Source of the DNA: Chrysaora quinquecirrha
Taxonomy: Eukaryota > Cnidaria > Scyphozoa > Semaeostomeae > Pelagiidae
Length of the DNA stretch: 64,000 bases
NCBI GenBank assembly: GCA_014526335.1
Contig: JACTAT010000050.1
Span: forward strand, 310,001 to 374,000
Reading direction: 5' to 3'
A model generated the notes under the pieces. It did no database searches. It was given only the letters and a program-made list of their open reading frames with translations, and was not told the DNA's origin. Positions 1 to 9,953 of this stretch are shown here, one piece after another (position 1 is the stretch's first letter; every line of letters starts with the position of its first letter). The position numbers and the translations under genes were made by a program.

Positions 1-386
1 CAGAAGAGTTTGCAGCAAAAGGTTGAAGGTATATCTTCATCCCTACCATCAAGAGTTTGCAAATATACTATCAAAAGAGTGTCTTGGAACAACCTATTGG
101 GCAGCTCGATGCAAAGGGGTGCCTTTTCGAGGGAGGGCGCTTATTCAAGGAAAGACGGTACAATAAAAAATACAACCATGTGTAAATTAATTGTGATAGG
201 AGTTCTACCAAAAGCAAGTTTCTATGTATCTAGAAAAATTTGCAAAAATCCAAAATTAGTCTTGGCAAATTTCAATGCATCTGATTAATCTGAAGACAAA
301 AGTCAAGAAGGATTTAACAATAACATCAATCTCCCACGTCATTTTTATTACCAGTGACCTATCACGACAATACAAGTCATTCTTAC

Positions 387-807
387 CGAAAAGCTGCGCT
401 ATTGTAGCCAATGAATATCCGAGTTGTAACATGGATTCCAGTTGATCTAGCTTGATGTTCTTTTTCGGTCTACCTTGTGCTCCAGTGAAAACTTCGTCGG
501 CAATAACTCTATTTTCCCTTTCCTTCACAGCTATGACATCATCTATTGAATTACATAAGGCTACTAGTTTCATTTCAGATTCCTTGATTTTCTCGATTAG
601 GTGAAGCTTGTCTTCATATTCAGATTGACTGGCATGTTGTTCAAGCATAATCGCATTTAGGTATCGCAGAGCATTGCTTGAAGCGTACAGTCTTGCCCCC
701 ATATGTTCTAGTTCTGGAACAGTAGGTTTATTTTGCTGACGTAACAGTGATTGGGCTTCTTTGCGTACTTGCTTTATCTTCTTTATAGTACTCCCTATGT
801 CATCCAT
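387..807 (-). CDS. first coding exon of an HTH-domain, integrase-like protein (partial)
   Basis: An ATG at 807 opens about 140 codons. The N-terminal 100 residues are Lys/Glu-rich and look helical or coiled-coil. Residues 112-141 start with a basic GRPKK patch and continue as a helix-turn-helix (LDQLESMLQLGYSLATIAQLFG). That layout, basic patch plus HTH after a helical leader, is what I remember at the N-terminus of integrase-core proteins of invertebrate and fish mobile elements. The frame runs on to 256, but a strong donor (G|GTAAGA, GT at 386-385) lies right after the HTH, and the residues beyond it lose all character, so I end the exon at 387 (phase 1). No downstream exon is visible at 1-380; the catalytic part should lie outside the window. 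Family assignment is from memory. Confidence 0.55.
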
Positions 808-840
808 AGTGAATCATTTACGACTAGAGCACAACAACTG

Positions 841-860
841 TTTTATATTGTATAAATAGC
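841..860 (-). promoter_or_regulatory. possible TATA element upstream of the HTH exon
   Basis: On the minus strand this stretch reads GCTATTTATACAATATAAAA and ends 33 bases before the ATG at 807. It would fit a TATA-type promoter with a very short leader. The surroundings are AT-rich, so a chance match is quite possible. Confidence 0.2.
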
Positions 861-2239
861 AGGTAAGATTTAGTTCTAAATTTAATAAATTTTGGAATTG
901 GGAAGGAGCTGCAAGGCTGCTGTTTGACAGACCCCATCTGGTTGCTATTCATTGAGTGGTGATAATAGAGGATCGTTCGTAGGGGTGTTTTCAAATCAAG
1001 GGTGTTTATTAGAGGAATACTGTATCAAGACATTTTGATAAGCTTGAGCTATGCACAATGGAACTGTGGGATCGAGAACTAAGCTACTGTGATTCTGCAT
1101 GATTGTGGATATGTACATCCCCACATCCCTTTGGATTGGCGCCCCTGACTGCATTCTCATAGTCCTCTTCTGGTAGATGAAGATCGTTACAATATGTTTA
1201 CCGTGGACTGCGTAATAATTACGATTTGCACAAATCAAATTCGTATCTTCTTTGAAATCTATGTACAAACAATCGCCATCATAATCGCTCCAAAACCAAG
1301 ATGATGATGATACAATAACGCCCCTGCTTATTATAAAAAAAAACAAGCGAATTATATTGCTTCAAAGTCGTACTGTAATTACAACAGTAAGAGATAAGGA
1401 GAAGCAGGAGCCAGAAAATAAAATGCATCCAGTTTAGTAGATATTGTATGTCGAATGAAGTAAACACTAAATCTCATTCATCCAAATGTTATGCAAAATT
1501 TTTAAGGATTGACTGATGCCTAATTATGTAACTATTTTTATTTCTTTATTGGTGAATCGTTATCTTTATTAGTTTCTTTTTATTTACAGTACATAGTACA
1601 TAAGCCTTAGTAACACGCATGTCCGCATTAGTTATTAGTTATTATTAGTTAGAAATATATTAAGCGCGAATAGTTCAACTAATAAGTTTACTCCCTTAAA
1701 GCGTGCATACTGCATACAAAAGGGATCCTTGTCAAGTCAAGTACGGGCTGTTGTTAAGAAACCTAAATTCCCACGACCCAATCAAATAACAGATTGGAAA
1801 ATACTGTGCTGTGATTGGTGTCTAGAAAAGTCTGATTTTTGTACAGGTTTTTGTTATAAAATAAATAAGCAGACTAGCTTTGGACTCAAAATGTAAGTCC
1901 CACGACTTCACTCTATGTTGTTGTTGTTTTTTTTTACAATCACTGGGTGTGGGACTTGTGTCCTTACAGTTCTGAAACTGGCAAGGGGTGTTAAAAAATT
2001 GGCGTCCCAATCAGATTGCAGCTTTCACCACAAAAACAATAGCTTTTTCATCAAACCAATCAAATCCATTTATAGCACGGAAATATGGAGTTTCTCTTTG
2101 GGGGTCGTCACATCTTCATGCGACCAAAAAAACTGAAACGAAAGGAAATAAGTCGTTAATTTGGGCGTCCAGCAATTCAACTCAACAAGGAGTCTACGGC
2201 TGATAAAGTCTAGTTGATAAGTCCCACTCTGAGCATTTA
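861..2239. other. gene-free stretch, nothing firm
   Basis: AT-rich sequence without a recognisable gene. The minus strand has an open frame at 996-1346 that I could not tie to any family. CCAAT-like and ATTGG words recur between 1760 and 2060 without forming a clear repeat. Confidence 0.4.
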
Positions 2240-2551
2240 GCCTGGTTTCCATAAGACCGTAGCTGGCGTATCATTATCGCACGACTATATCAGACGATCA
2301 ACACGAGTATTGATCTTCAATGGAAACATGTTGAAACTGAATTGTAGAAACATACGACTTGAATCCAGTCCTACTTTCATGATTCTACAATAATGACTGC
2401 ACGACCTTTCAATGATAATCTTATGATTACACAGACTACTACTACCTAATGGTTTCCATTTGTATTTATTATCTTGCGATAATCGCGCGATAAGAAAATC
2501 GTACGATCGTGTGATAATCGTACAACAGTTACGATCATATGGAAACCAGGC
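2240..2551. mobile_element. 312-bp TIR element (MITE) with TTTA target duplication
   Basis: Perfect 13-bp terminal inverted repeats, GCCTGGTTTCCAT at 2240-2252 and ATGGAAACCAGGC at 2539-2551, are flanked by TTTA on both sides (2236-2239 and 2552-2555). Inside the termini, imperfect inverted copies of a GATCGTAACG / CGATTATCGCACGA-type sequence continue. There is no coding capacity. It is a non-autonomous DNA transposon; similar GGTTTCCAT termini occur in MITEs of marine invertebrates (from memory). Confidence 0.8.
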
Positions 2552-2863
2552 TTTAGGCCATCCCATTCAATTTTTTGAAGTAAATAGTTGTTTTTCTTTC
2601 TAAAGGCTGCCGTTGCTGTTGAGGAGTGGAATTTATCTAACGAGTCTAGACTTCAAGCAAGTGAAACATGTAGAATACCGTACCTTTTAAGATTCCTTCC
2701 CCCTTGGAAGAGGGGCAAGATGTGCCCTCAGTGACAACAATTATTTTTAAAATATCTTTAAAGTTGTCTGATAAATATCGTACAATTGTAGAATAGAAGA
2801 AAGGCAAGAAAGGACCATAATATATTGATTTCATTGTTTGTTTCTCGGTGGAGGGAAAATCAA

Positions 2864-3120
2864 TGTGAAACTTGTCACCCGTAATTTTTCAGAAATTAAT
2901 GAACAGAGAAAATCATTTTTCAGAAACCAATAGTAACATCTTATTACAAAACTTTATGATTTTAAATTCATAAGAATTCTTCAAATAAAAAAAAAAATTG
3001 CTCTTGCAAAATCGAGTAAATCTTTTATTGTCAATGAAAAAATTTAAAGGGCGTTTCCCACGTTTTCCAGGCTTCTAAAGGGCGTGGTCACTTAAAAATT
3101 TTCTTGGGGGCTACACCCCA
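2864..3120. repeat. imperfect direct repeat, copy 1
   Basis: Starts at TGTGAAACTTGTC and runs through a GGGCGTGGTCACTTAAA block and a GGGGCTACACCCC block. The same order recurs at 3211-3565 with substitutions and indels. Probably two copies of an unidentified old element; no coding frame runs through both. Confidence 0.6.
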
Positions 3121-3210
3121 AAGCCCCTCGGGTGCTTTCCTTCAAATCTTTGCCCTCCTTGCCTCCCATACGTGCAGGCGTAACTGTAAAGAAGAACTGA
3201 ATAAAATTGA

Positions 3211-3565
3211 TGTGAAACTTGTCGCCCGTAATTTTTCAAAAATTACTGAACAAATAAAATTATTTTTAAAAGCAAACAGCAACATCTTGTTACTAAACTC
3301 TATGATTTACAATGTATAAGATGAATCGCTAAACCAATACGGCGACCAAAAACATTGCAATTACAAAAAGATCACAAGACGATTTTGATCGTCGTATCTA
3401 TTTACTTTTCAAGCTGCGCTTCGAAAAAGTGAACCTAAATGTAGCTACAATAATTCTTCAAAAAAAACACGAGCGCTCTGGCAAAATAGAGTAAATATTA
3501 AACAGTTTATTGTCAATAAAAACATTAAAAGGGCGTGGTCACTTAAATTTTCCTCGGGGCTACGC
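3211..3565. repeat. imperfect direct repeat, copy 2
   Basis: Second copy of the repeat at 2864-3120, starting with the same TGTGAAACTTGTC word and ending in GGGCGTGGTCACTTAAA and GGGGCTACGCC. It has about 100 extra bases in the middle (near 3320-3440), including an A-rich stretch. Confidence 0.6.
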
Positions 3566-4187
3566 CAAGAAAAACGCCCTTTACGGATAAAATATAAGAT
3601 AGTAGCATCCTAATTTGGAAAACAATGAAATGAAAAACAGTCAATGAAGAGCGAAAAACTTTACGACAAAACTCAAGACACAGCATTAAGCTATGGGAAT
3701 ATTAAGAATTTTGGTAAGAAGACTTGCTTCGCGTGCTGCTTAACCTTACCATAGCTTGGCACTTCAACAACAATTTTTTTCTAGGAAGGTACAAGGTTTA
3801 AAAAATCGATCCTTCAGAAAACCGGAGATCAGCTAACTTAGAATCTCGCTTTCAAATTACTTTGATACTGCAGTGTTACGGACAACAAAATTCAAGTTTC
3901 AAATAAAATAATTTTTGGAAATAGGACGGACATGTTAGGGTATTGATGATTTGATACAGACCGTATACATGTAAAGTCGAAGCAGGAACACCATGACATA
4001 AAAAACATAAAAGACATAAAAAACAACTATGTTCTTTTTAAATGTTACTAATATTTCGTCTTGCCAAGCAAGGCTTCTTCAGAGTGTGATTAGCTGAAAA
4101 TTTATTCACATTATATAGAGAAGATTTTTGAATTATGCTCAGTGAAATATGATTGCTGGTAAGGGTAATGCTTCGGTTATTAACATA
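3566..4187. other. gene-free stretch with possible Penelope 3' tail
   Basis: No gene seen. At about 4040-4095 the minus strand carries CTGAAGAAGCC then GCAAGACGAAA, a word order I associate with the tails of Penelope-like and related retroelements. It lies downstream, on the same strand, of the GIY-YIG-like remnant at 4715-4939, from which it is separated by the TIR element at 4188-4558. Confidence 0.3.
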
Positions 4188-4558
4188 CACTTTTTTTTTA
4201 TAAGAATATTGTTTATAAGAATATTCAGGCTCAGAATCATCCTATTTTAAGAATATTGTAAGAATATGCCCAGCCTCAGCTCTCCCGTATTTCTGTCTCA
4301 TTTTTCAGCAGATGCCTGTTTTGCAATGCTTTAACAAAACTTCATGATTGTTAACAACATTCTTTTTGTTATAATAGTAAAATATTTTTTCTTTCGCTCT
4401 ACCATATGAGATGCTTTTTCTTTAACTATGTTCCCCTAAAACTGCATATCAGATTTGAAAAATAAGAATACTTTAAGAATATACTCAGGCTCAAAACGGA
4501 CATTTTTTAAGAATATTGAGGCTGGACAAAATTTATAGTATTCTTATAAAAAAAAGTG
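4188..4558. mobile_element. 371-bp TIR element with TA target duplication (mariner-like MITE)
   Basis: Termini CAC-T(8-9)-ATAAGAATA at the left and its inverse, TATTCTTAT-A8-GTG, at the right are flanked by TA (4186-4187 and 4559-4560), as expected of Tc1/mariner-type insertions. The AAGAATAT word repeats several times inside. No ORF. It sits inside the Penelope-like remnant, so it came later. Confidence 0.75.
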
Positions 4559-4714
4559 TAAAAATTATGATGATAGAGAAATGATGATCAAATGGGTAAT
4601 TATAAAAAGTTTCATTATAAATTTATAAAAATAATATTAATGATTAAAAAATTTAGGTAATAAAAAAACAGAGAGCCAAGACTGGTGAAGGAGACAAGAG
4701 ATAGATAGGTTTAG

Positions 4715-4939
4715 TGGTTAGTCGTTCTGTTAAGTCCGTCAGGTGCAAGAGTGTTGGCTAGGCCAATGAAGTATTGCTCTTTGGCCGTTGTAACACTCTC
4801 TGGTTTGTTGTGTCATTTGTAGATCGTCAACTGTGTGTCCGGGTTTACAAAAGTGATCTGCAGCAACCCCTCGATTTGTCATGTTTTTTGTTGTATAGAC
4901 GAAGTCTGTAAAGAGATAAATGTTCTTGGCAGTACAACA
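4715..4939 (-). pseudogene. Penelope-like element C-terminal (GIY-YIG-like) remnant
   Basis: Minus-strand translation from 4939 reads CCTAKNIYLFTDFVYTTKNM, then RGVAADHFCKPGHTVDDLQ. The V-A-x-H-F-x-x-P-G-H and DDLQ pattern is that of the GIY-YIG-type C-terminal region of Penelope-like retroelements. One frame ends in a TGA near 4748, while a shifted frame carries KEQYFIGLANTLAPDGLNRT, matching the usual close of such proteins (an (E)xYWI...L.P.GLN pattern). One frameshift near 4775 therefore breaks it. No reverse-transcriptase part is visible upstream. Confidence 0.6.
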
Positions 4940-5121
4940 GTAAAGAAACCAAGAAAAACGATCTAGAAAATTGCAGTATTATTTTACTTTAAAAGTAAGA
5001 CATAACGTAACCAATCACAATCATTTCAAAGGACATCTAAGAACAAGGCTAAAAAAACATTCTTCAAATACGAGATAATGGAAATAGAAATACATTATAA
5101 AGAATAACTATCCCTTTACTA

Positions 5122-5361
5122 CAATCTTGGACAAAAATTATGAGACAAACTGAAATTTTCATTAATAGTCGTCTTAACTTTGCATGTCACCCCTTCCCCC
5201 TCACTCAATGTTGATCAAATGGAGTGGAATGGTTTTAAGTGTCACTCAACATTGATCCAAGGGGGGAGGGGGAGTATTATTGATTAGCGAAGCTAAAGTT
5301 ATGGAATTCATAGTATTACTGGGAATCTTCTGCTTGTCTCAACATATTTTGTCCAAGATTG
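5122..5361. mobile_element. 240-bp TIR element with TA target duplication
   Basis: CAATCTTGGACAAAA at 5122-5136 is the exact inverse of TTTTGTCCAAGATTG at 5347-5361, and TA flanks both ends (5120-5121 and 5362-5363). The similarity extends inward to TATGAGACAA / TTGTCTCAACAT. The centre holds a second hairpin of CACTCAATGTTGATC and CACTCAACATTGATC with G/C runs. A mariner-type MITE without coding capacity. Confidence 0.75.
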
Positions 5362-5363
5362 TA

Positions 5364-5940
5364 CTAGTTCCTAGTTCCTTTAGTTCCTTCGTTCTGCGTA
5401 ATTTCCTCATGTTATTAATGTTCATCTTTCAAATCCCGTGTTGCTTCTATTGGTGCAGCAATGTAGGCTGTAAAACAAGTCATCAAACTGATTAACAATG
5501 GCAAACTAAGGGATGTCAGGGATATTTCAACATGAACCACAGCTTTGTAGCAGAATATAAAATATCGGAACAATGGGCGAATTGACCTATGAAACTTGAG
5601 ACAGACTGAATACCAGAAAATACATTGATTGCTGAGTATGGAAAGCAGAAGTAAAGTAAAATCGAACAGTCAGATTTCTCTGCACAAGTTGCAACAATGT
5701 TAATCTGCTTGTTCTTTTCTTTTATTTCCTTTTTAACACAGTCGATATTGTGCTTCTCTAACTGCAGCGCTCCGGTTTATAAAGCGTACAATTGACAGGT
5801 CTGACCATAGAAATGTGTCTGACCGTCAGACAAAACCATGCAACCTTATCAGTAATGTCATTATTACATTATTATCGCAAAATGTGGGTCATTATGTGTC
5901 AATTATGACAATTGGACAATAACACAATTGGTAATATATT
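5364..5940. other. gene-free stretch
   Basis: No gene or repeat recognised. The plus-strand open frame beginning inside the preceding MITE (5280-5495) has no family resemblance. Confidence 0.4.
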
Positions 5941-6101
5941 GGGCTCCATAATTAACCGGTTGTTTATAGGGCCCGATAATTAATTAATCAGTTGTTTATA
6001 GAGCCCGATAATTGACCGGTTATATATAGGGCCCGATAATTGACCGGTCATATATAGGGCTCAATAATTGACCGGTCATATATAGGGCCCGATATTGAAC
6101 C
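5941..6101. repeat. 28-bp tandem repeat
   Basis: About 5.5 units of 28 bp: 5941-5968, 5969-6000 (with a 4-base AATT-type expansion), 6001-6028, 6029-6056, 6057-6084 and a partial unit from 6085. The unit core is GGGCCCGATAATTGACCGGT followed by CATATATA. GGGCCC and ACCGGT are self-complementary words. Related GGGCCCGAT and GGGCCGAT words continue, scattered, to about 6300, so the array may be the preserved core of a larger decayed array. Confidence 0.85.
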
Positions 6102-7232
6102 AGGCACAGAGGTTAATATATCTGGCCGGGTTTTCAGTCATTATTGAGCTCCATAAATCGGGCCGATTTATACACGATTATAGGACCCTATATTTCGACC
6201 GATTAATCCCAAAATCAAAGTTTAAATCAGGCCGATTTTTCTATGATTAATGGGTCCGATGCATGGGGCCCAATTCTCAACATTTATTAGGCCCGATGAG
6301 ATGGAGTGCAAAAAACCCGTCTATCAACAATTTTGGGCTCAACATCCAGCAAATTTAGAGCCCCATAGCACTTTCCTAGAAATCACATCAACAGGATTAC
6401 TGTCCTGCACAAAAACACAAAATATAGCCTGAAACGGGCTAAAAAGATTTTGAACCGAATATTCAATCGTATCTCAAAACCAGTTTCATCGCAAAGTTTA
6501 TCGAATTTCTGACCTTCTGGGGTGATATAGCATCATTTCCTCAATATTCAGTTGCAACTTGTGTTTAAATGATTTCAAAGACATTTTGTTTCAACAAACT
6601 GACTTTTTCCATTAAGACTTTCAATCGTTTGATTCTGTAATTATTTTCATATAACCGCTTATGTTGAAATTAAACAATCGCATTTGTATGAGCAAGTGAT
6701 TGTTTTATTTTTTATAAACTCTCCGCGATAAAACAAGAAGACTGATATGAAGAACCAAGTTTCTGACCCTTTACAAGTTCATTAACCTTGTGGACATTTG
6801 TACTACCAACATCTCTTAACGAGCACACATTGTAGCTATGAGGTTTAGCTCTCAAGTATCTTGGCGGAGCCGATGAAACTAGCACGTTCATAACAAGTCA
6901 AGCTAAACATGAAAGGAGACTCTCCTTGAGTGCTGTTAGCCTCTCAGCCCCTCGAAAAGTTTATCCCGGCACGGATATTCAGATAAACAAGCCCACATAC
7001 ATGATCGAAGTTCAAATAAACCGAAAAGCGCAAAAATGTTTTCGTATTTCAAACAAAATTTAAGGAAACGACAGTTACTTAGTTTAAAAATCGACCAAAA
7101 AAAAACAACCAAAAATAAAGCCGAAACATTCTGTAGCCTTTATAGAATCGAAATGAAATAAATATATATACTAAAACAAAACTAAGCTAAAGCAGTATAA
7201 GTCAAAGTATAAGCATTTAAAATAAACTCACC
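6102..7232. other. gene-free stretch
   Basis: 6102-6300 keeps decayed words of the 28-bp array. The rest is AT-rich with no gene I can support; the plus-strand open frame 6250-6432 lies in the decayed repeat. Confidence 0.4.
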
Positions 7233-7336
7233 AAGAATCCTTTCCTTTCCTTTATTATCTTCTTGGAAGCAACTGCCTTGCTTGAGAATCAGAACACAAC
7301 TGAAATACGATTTCCTCAGAAAAACTATTTATATAT
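7233..7336 (-). promoter_or_regulatory. candidate TATA promoter and first non-coding exon
   Basis: Minus strand: a clear TATA element, ATATATAAATAG (7336-7325), followed after about 30 bases by a CAGTTGTG initiator-like word, then a purine-rich stretch ending CTTG|GTGAGT, a good 5' splice site (GT at 7231-7230). The order TATA, start site, short exon, donor is what a promoter with a non-coding first exon would show. No downstream coding exon is evident between 7230 and 5364, so the transcript, if real, is unknown. The minisatellite at 7433-9020 lies immediately upstream. Confidence 0.3.
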
Positions 7337-7432
7337 CGAATGCATTTGTATGTTGTTCCTATGGCAACATATAAATCAAATAACTATCTTGGTTTCAAAT
7401 TAAATCTATCAATTGAACCTTAAAGCCATGTG

Positions 7433-9020
7433 TCAGGATGTCTGAATACAATTTTTCTGATTTTGATTGACAGATAAAACTTCTGCCTTTGATGCATTAT
7501 TGTTCAATAACCATTAATTTATGTGTCAGGATGTCTGACTACAATTGTTCAATTTTGATTGACAGATAAAACTTCTGCCTTTGATGCATTATTGTTCAAT
7601 AACCTTTAATTCACGTCTGAAAGTACATTTGCTCGGATTATGATTGACAGATTAACCTTTTCCCTTTGATGTATTAACGTGTAAATTGTTCCAATTTAGA
7701 TTGACAGATTGACCTTTTGCCTTTGGTGCATTAAAGTTTCAATAACCTTTAATTCACGTCTCAATGTACATTTGTTCGGATTATGATTGACAGATTAACC
7801 TTTCCCTTTGATGCATTAACGTGTAATTTGTTCCAATTTAGATTGACAGATTATCCTTCTGCCTTTGATGCATAAACGTTCAATTACCTTTAATTCGCGT
7901 CTCAAAATACATTTGTTCGGATTATGATTGACAGATTAACCTTTTGCCTTTGATGCATTAACGTTTCAATAACCTTTAATTCACGCCTCAAAGTACATAT
8001 GTTCGGATTATGATTGACAGATTAACCTTTTCCCATTGATGCATTATTGTTCAATAACCTTTAATTCACGTCTGAAAGTACATTTGCTCGGATTATGATT
8101 GACAGATTAACCTTTTCCCTTTGATGTATTAACGTGTAAATTGTTCCAATTTAGATTGACAGATTGACCTTTTGCCTTTGGTGCATTAAAGTTTCAATAA
8201 CCTTTAATTCACGTCTCAATGTACATTTGTTCGGATTATGATTGACAGATTAACCTTTCCCTTTGATGCATTAACGTGTAATTTGTTCCAATTTAGATTG
8301 ACAGATTATCCTTCTGCCTTTGATGCATAAACGTTCAATTACCTTTAATTCGCGTCTCAAAATACATTTGTTCGGATTATGATTGACAGATTAACCTTTT
8401 GCCTTTGATGCATTAACGTTTCAATAACCTTTAACTACGCCTCAAAGTACATATGTTCGGATTATGATTGACAGATTAACCTTTTCCCATTGATGCATTA
8501 ACGTTTCAATAACCTTTATTTCACGTCTCAAAGTACATTTGCTCGGATTATGATTGACAGATTAACCTTTTCCCTTTGATGTATTAACGTGTAAATTGTT
8601 CCAATTTAGATTGACAGATTAACCTTTTGCCTTTGATGCATTAAAGTTTCATTAACCTTTAATTCACGTCTCAAAGTACATTTGTTCGGATTATGATTGA
8701 CAGATTAACCTTTCCCTTTGATGCATTAACGTGTAATTTGTTCCAATTTAGATTGACAGATTATCCTTCTGCCTTTGATGCATTAACGTTCAATTACCTT
8801 TAATTCGCGTCTCAAAATACATTTGTTCGGATTATGATTGACAGATTAACCTTTTGCCTTTGATGCATTAACGTTTCAATAACCTTTAATTCATGTCTCA
8901 AAGTACATTTGTTCGGATTATTATTGACAGATTAACCTTTCCTTTGATGCATAAACGTGTAATTTGTTCCAATTTTTATTGGCAGATTAACCTTCTGCCT
9001 TTGATGCATTAACATTTCAA
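7433..9020. repeat. minisatellite with 455-bp higher-order repeat
   Basis: Subunits carrying ATTGACAGATTAACCTT and CCTTTGATGCATTAACG alternate in two versions, one with GTTCGGATTATG and one with TTCCAATTTAG, at spacings of about 56 and 86 bp. Groups of six subunits form a higher-order unit: the GTCT(G/C)AAAGTACATTTGCTCGG landmark occurs at 7615, 8070 and 8525, exactly 455 bp apart. The left edge (7433-7610) and right edge (8930-9060) are more diverged. No ORF. Confidence 0.85.
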
Positions 9021-9072
9021 TTCGTGTGTCAAGATTTCCAAATACAATTGTTCAGATTTGATTAACTGATTA

Positions 9073-9345
9073 ACCTTTTGAACTTTTTACTAAAAATAAA
9101 ACTGTTTTTCACTTCAAGTCGAAGCAAATCTAATTTTTTCGATTTCCTTTTTGCTTGATCACATAGCAATTCGACATTTCCTTATCATCATTCACGTGTC
9201 AAGATTTCCAATAACAATTGTTCGGATATTTAACCTTTTGGACTTTTTACTAAAAATAATTTTGTTTTTCATTTCAACTCAACGCAAATTGAATTTTTTC
9301 GTTTTCTTTGTTCCCTGATCTTTTAGCAAATCGAAATTTCTTTAT
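9073..9345. repeat. two diverged direct repeats, about 115 bp each
   Basis: CTTTTTACTAAAAATAA ... CATTTCAA/CACTTCAA ... TTTTTTCGTTTTC-type sequence appears at about 9073-9187 and again at about 9232-9345. A third, weaker echo (AAATTTCTTTATTTGC) runs to about 9450. Continues the repetitive character of the preceding minisatellite. Confidence 0.55.
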
Positions 9346-9491
9346 TTGCTCTTTTATCTGTGAAGCAAATTCAAATTTTTGCATTTGCTTTTCACTTACC
9401 TCACTTTTCCCTTTTACCATCAAGGAAACTGAAATTTCTTCATTTCCTCAAAAATTATTCGCACAAAAACCTCGCAGATGGTTCGGCCCCA

Positions 9492-9953
9492 CTATATACT
9501 ACTAGGAAACATTGCAAACCAGGTGTGCTGAAATTTTCGATTAGAAGAATTGACGGGAAATTTAAAAGTAGAATCTGGCTTCCATACATTGCAAAGATAT
9601 TCATACTTTTCTGCTTCAGATAGTCTAGGAGAGTCAAAAAATTTCCCAATATCATTTGCATGAGAATATGTCTCTTGTGGCTGTTGAAGAACAGGTTCCT
9701 GAGGCAATACAGGTGAGGCTGATGAGCTTTCATGTGTAATTTCAAATTTTTCCCCTTTAAATTTACTTTTTATCTCCTTTGGAAAAAATGCAGTCATTGT
9801 TAGCTGTCTTTTTCTCTTAGTTGACAAGATGGATGGCTTACAAAACGAACTTTTTTCCCCTGGAGTGCTGGTCGTGGAAGGTTCACTGGATGTGTCTATG
9901 GATGACGACAAAATTGGTTGTTTAACACTTACATTCCTAGTTAATGGGGCCAT
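9492..9953 (-). pseudogene. TTF-type zinc finger / hAT-like transposase N-terminus, truncated
   Basis: 153 codons from an ATG at 9953. Residues 46-57 are KRKRQLTMTAFF, a basic run followed by Q-x-x-M-x-x-F-F, a good PIP-box (PCNA-binding) match. Residues 100-120 are acidic and helical (LSEAEKYEYL). Residues 124-150 (WKPDSTFKFPVNSSNRKFQH, then TWFAMFP) match the start of the TTF/ZMYM-type zinc-finger region that opens hAT-like transposases (W.P...F.FP.......R.FQ..W...FP). The frame stops at 9492-9494 just before the first finger Cys; the shifted frame goes on with VYSGAEPSARFLC to about 9455, so a frameshift lies near 9497. The transposase core is missing and minisatellite follows. Its start overlaps the end of the OTU frame by 13 bases, so both may once have been one protein. 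Confidence 0.6.

Noticed and set aside
10..288. 92-codon plus-strand open frame at the window start
   Set aside because: No recognisable domain, low-complexity content, opposite to the HTH exon region; probably chance.
996..1346. 116-codon minus-strand open frame with a possible acceptor (T-rich tract then GCAG, about 1326) and an AATAAA near its end
   Set aside because: No family resemblance and no partner exon; could be a real last exon but I cannot support it.
3104..3319. 71-codon plus-strand frame, Cys-containing
   Set aside because: Spans the edge of the direct repeat at 2864-3565 and has no counterpart frame in the other copy.
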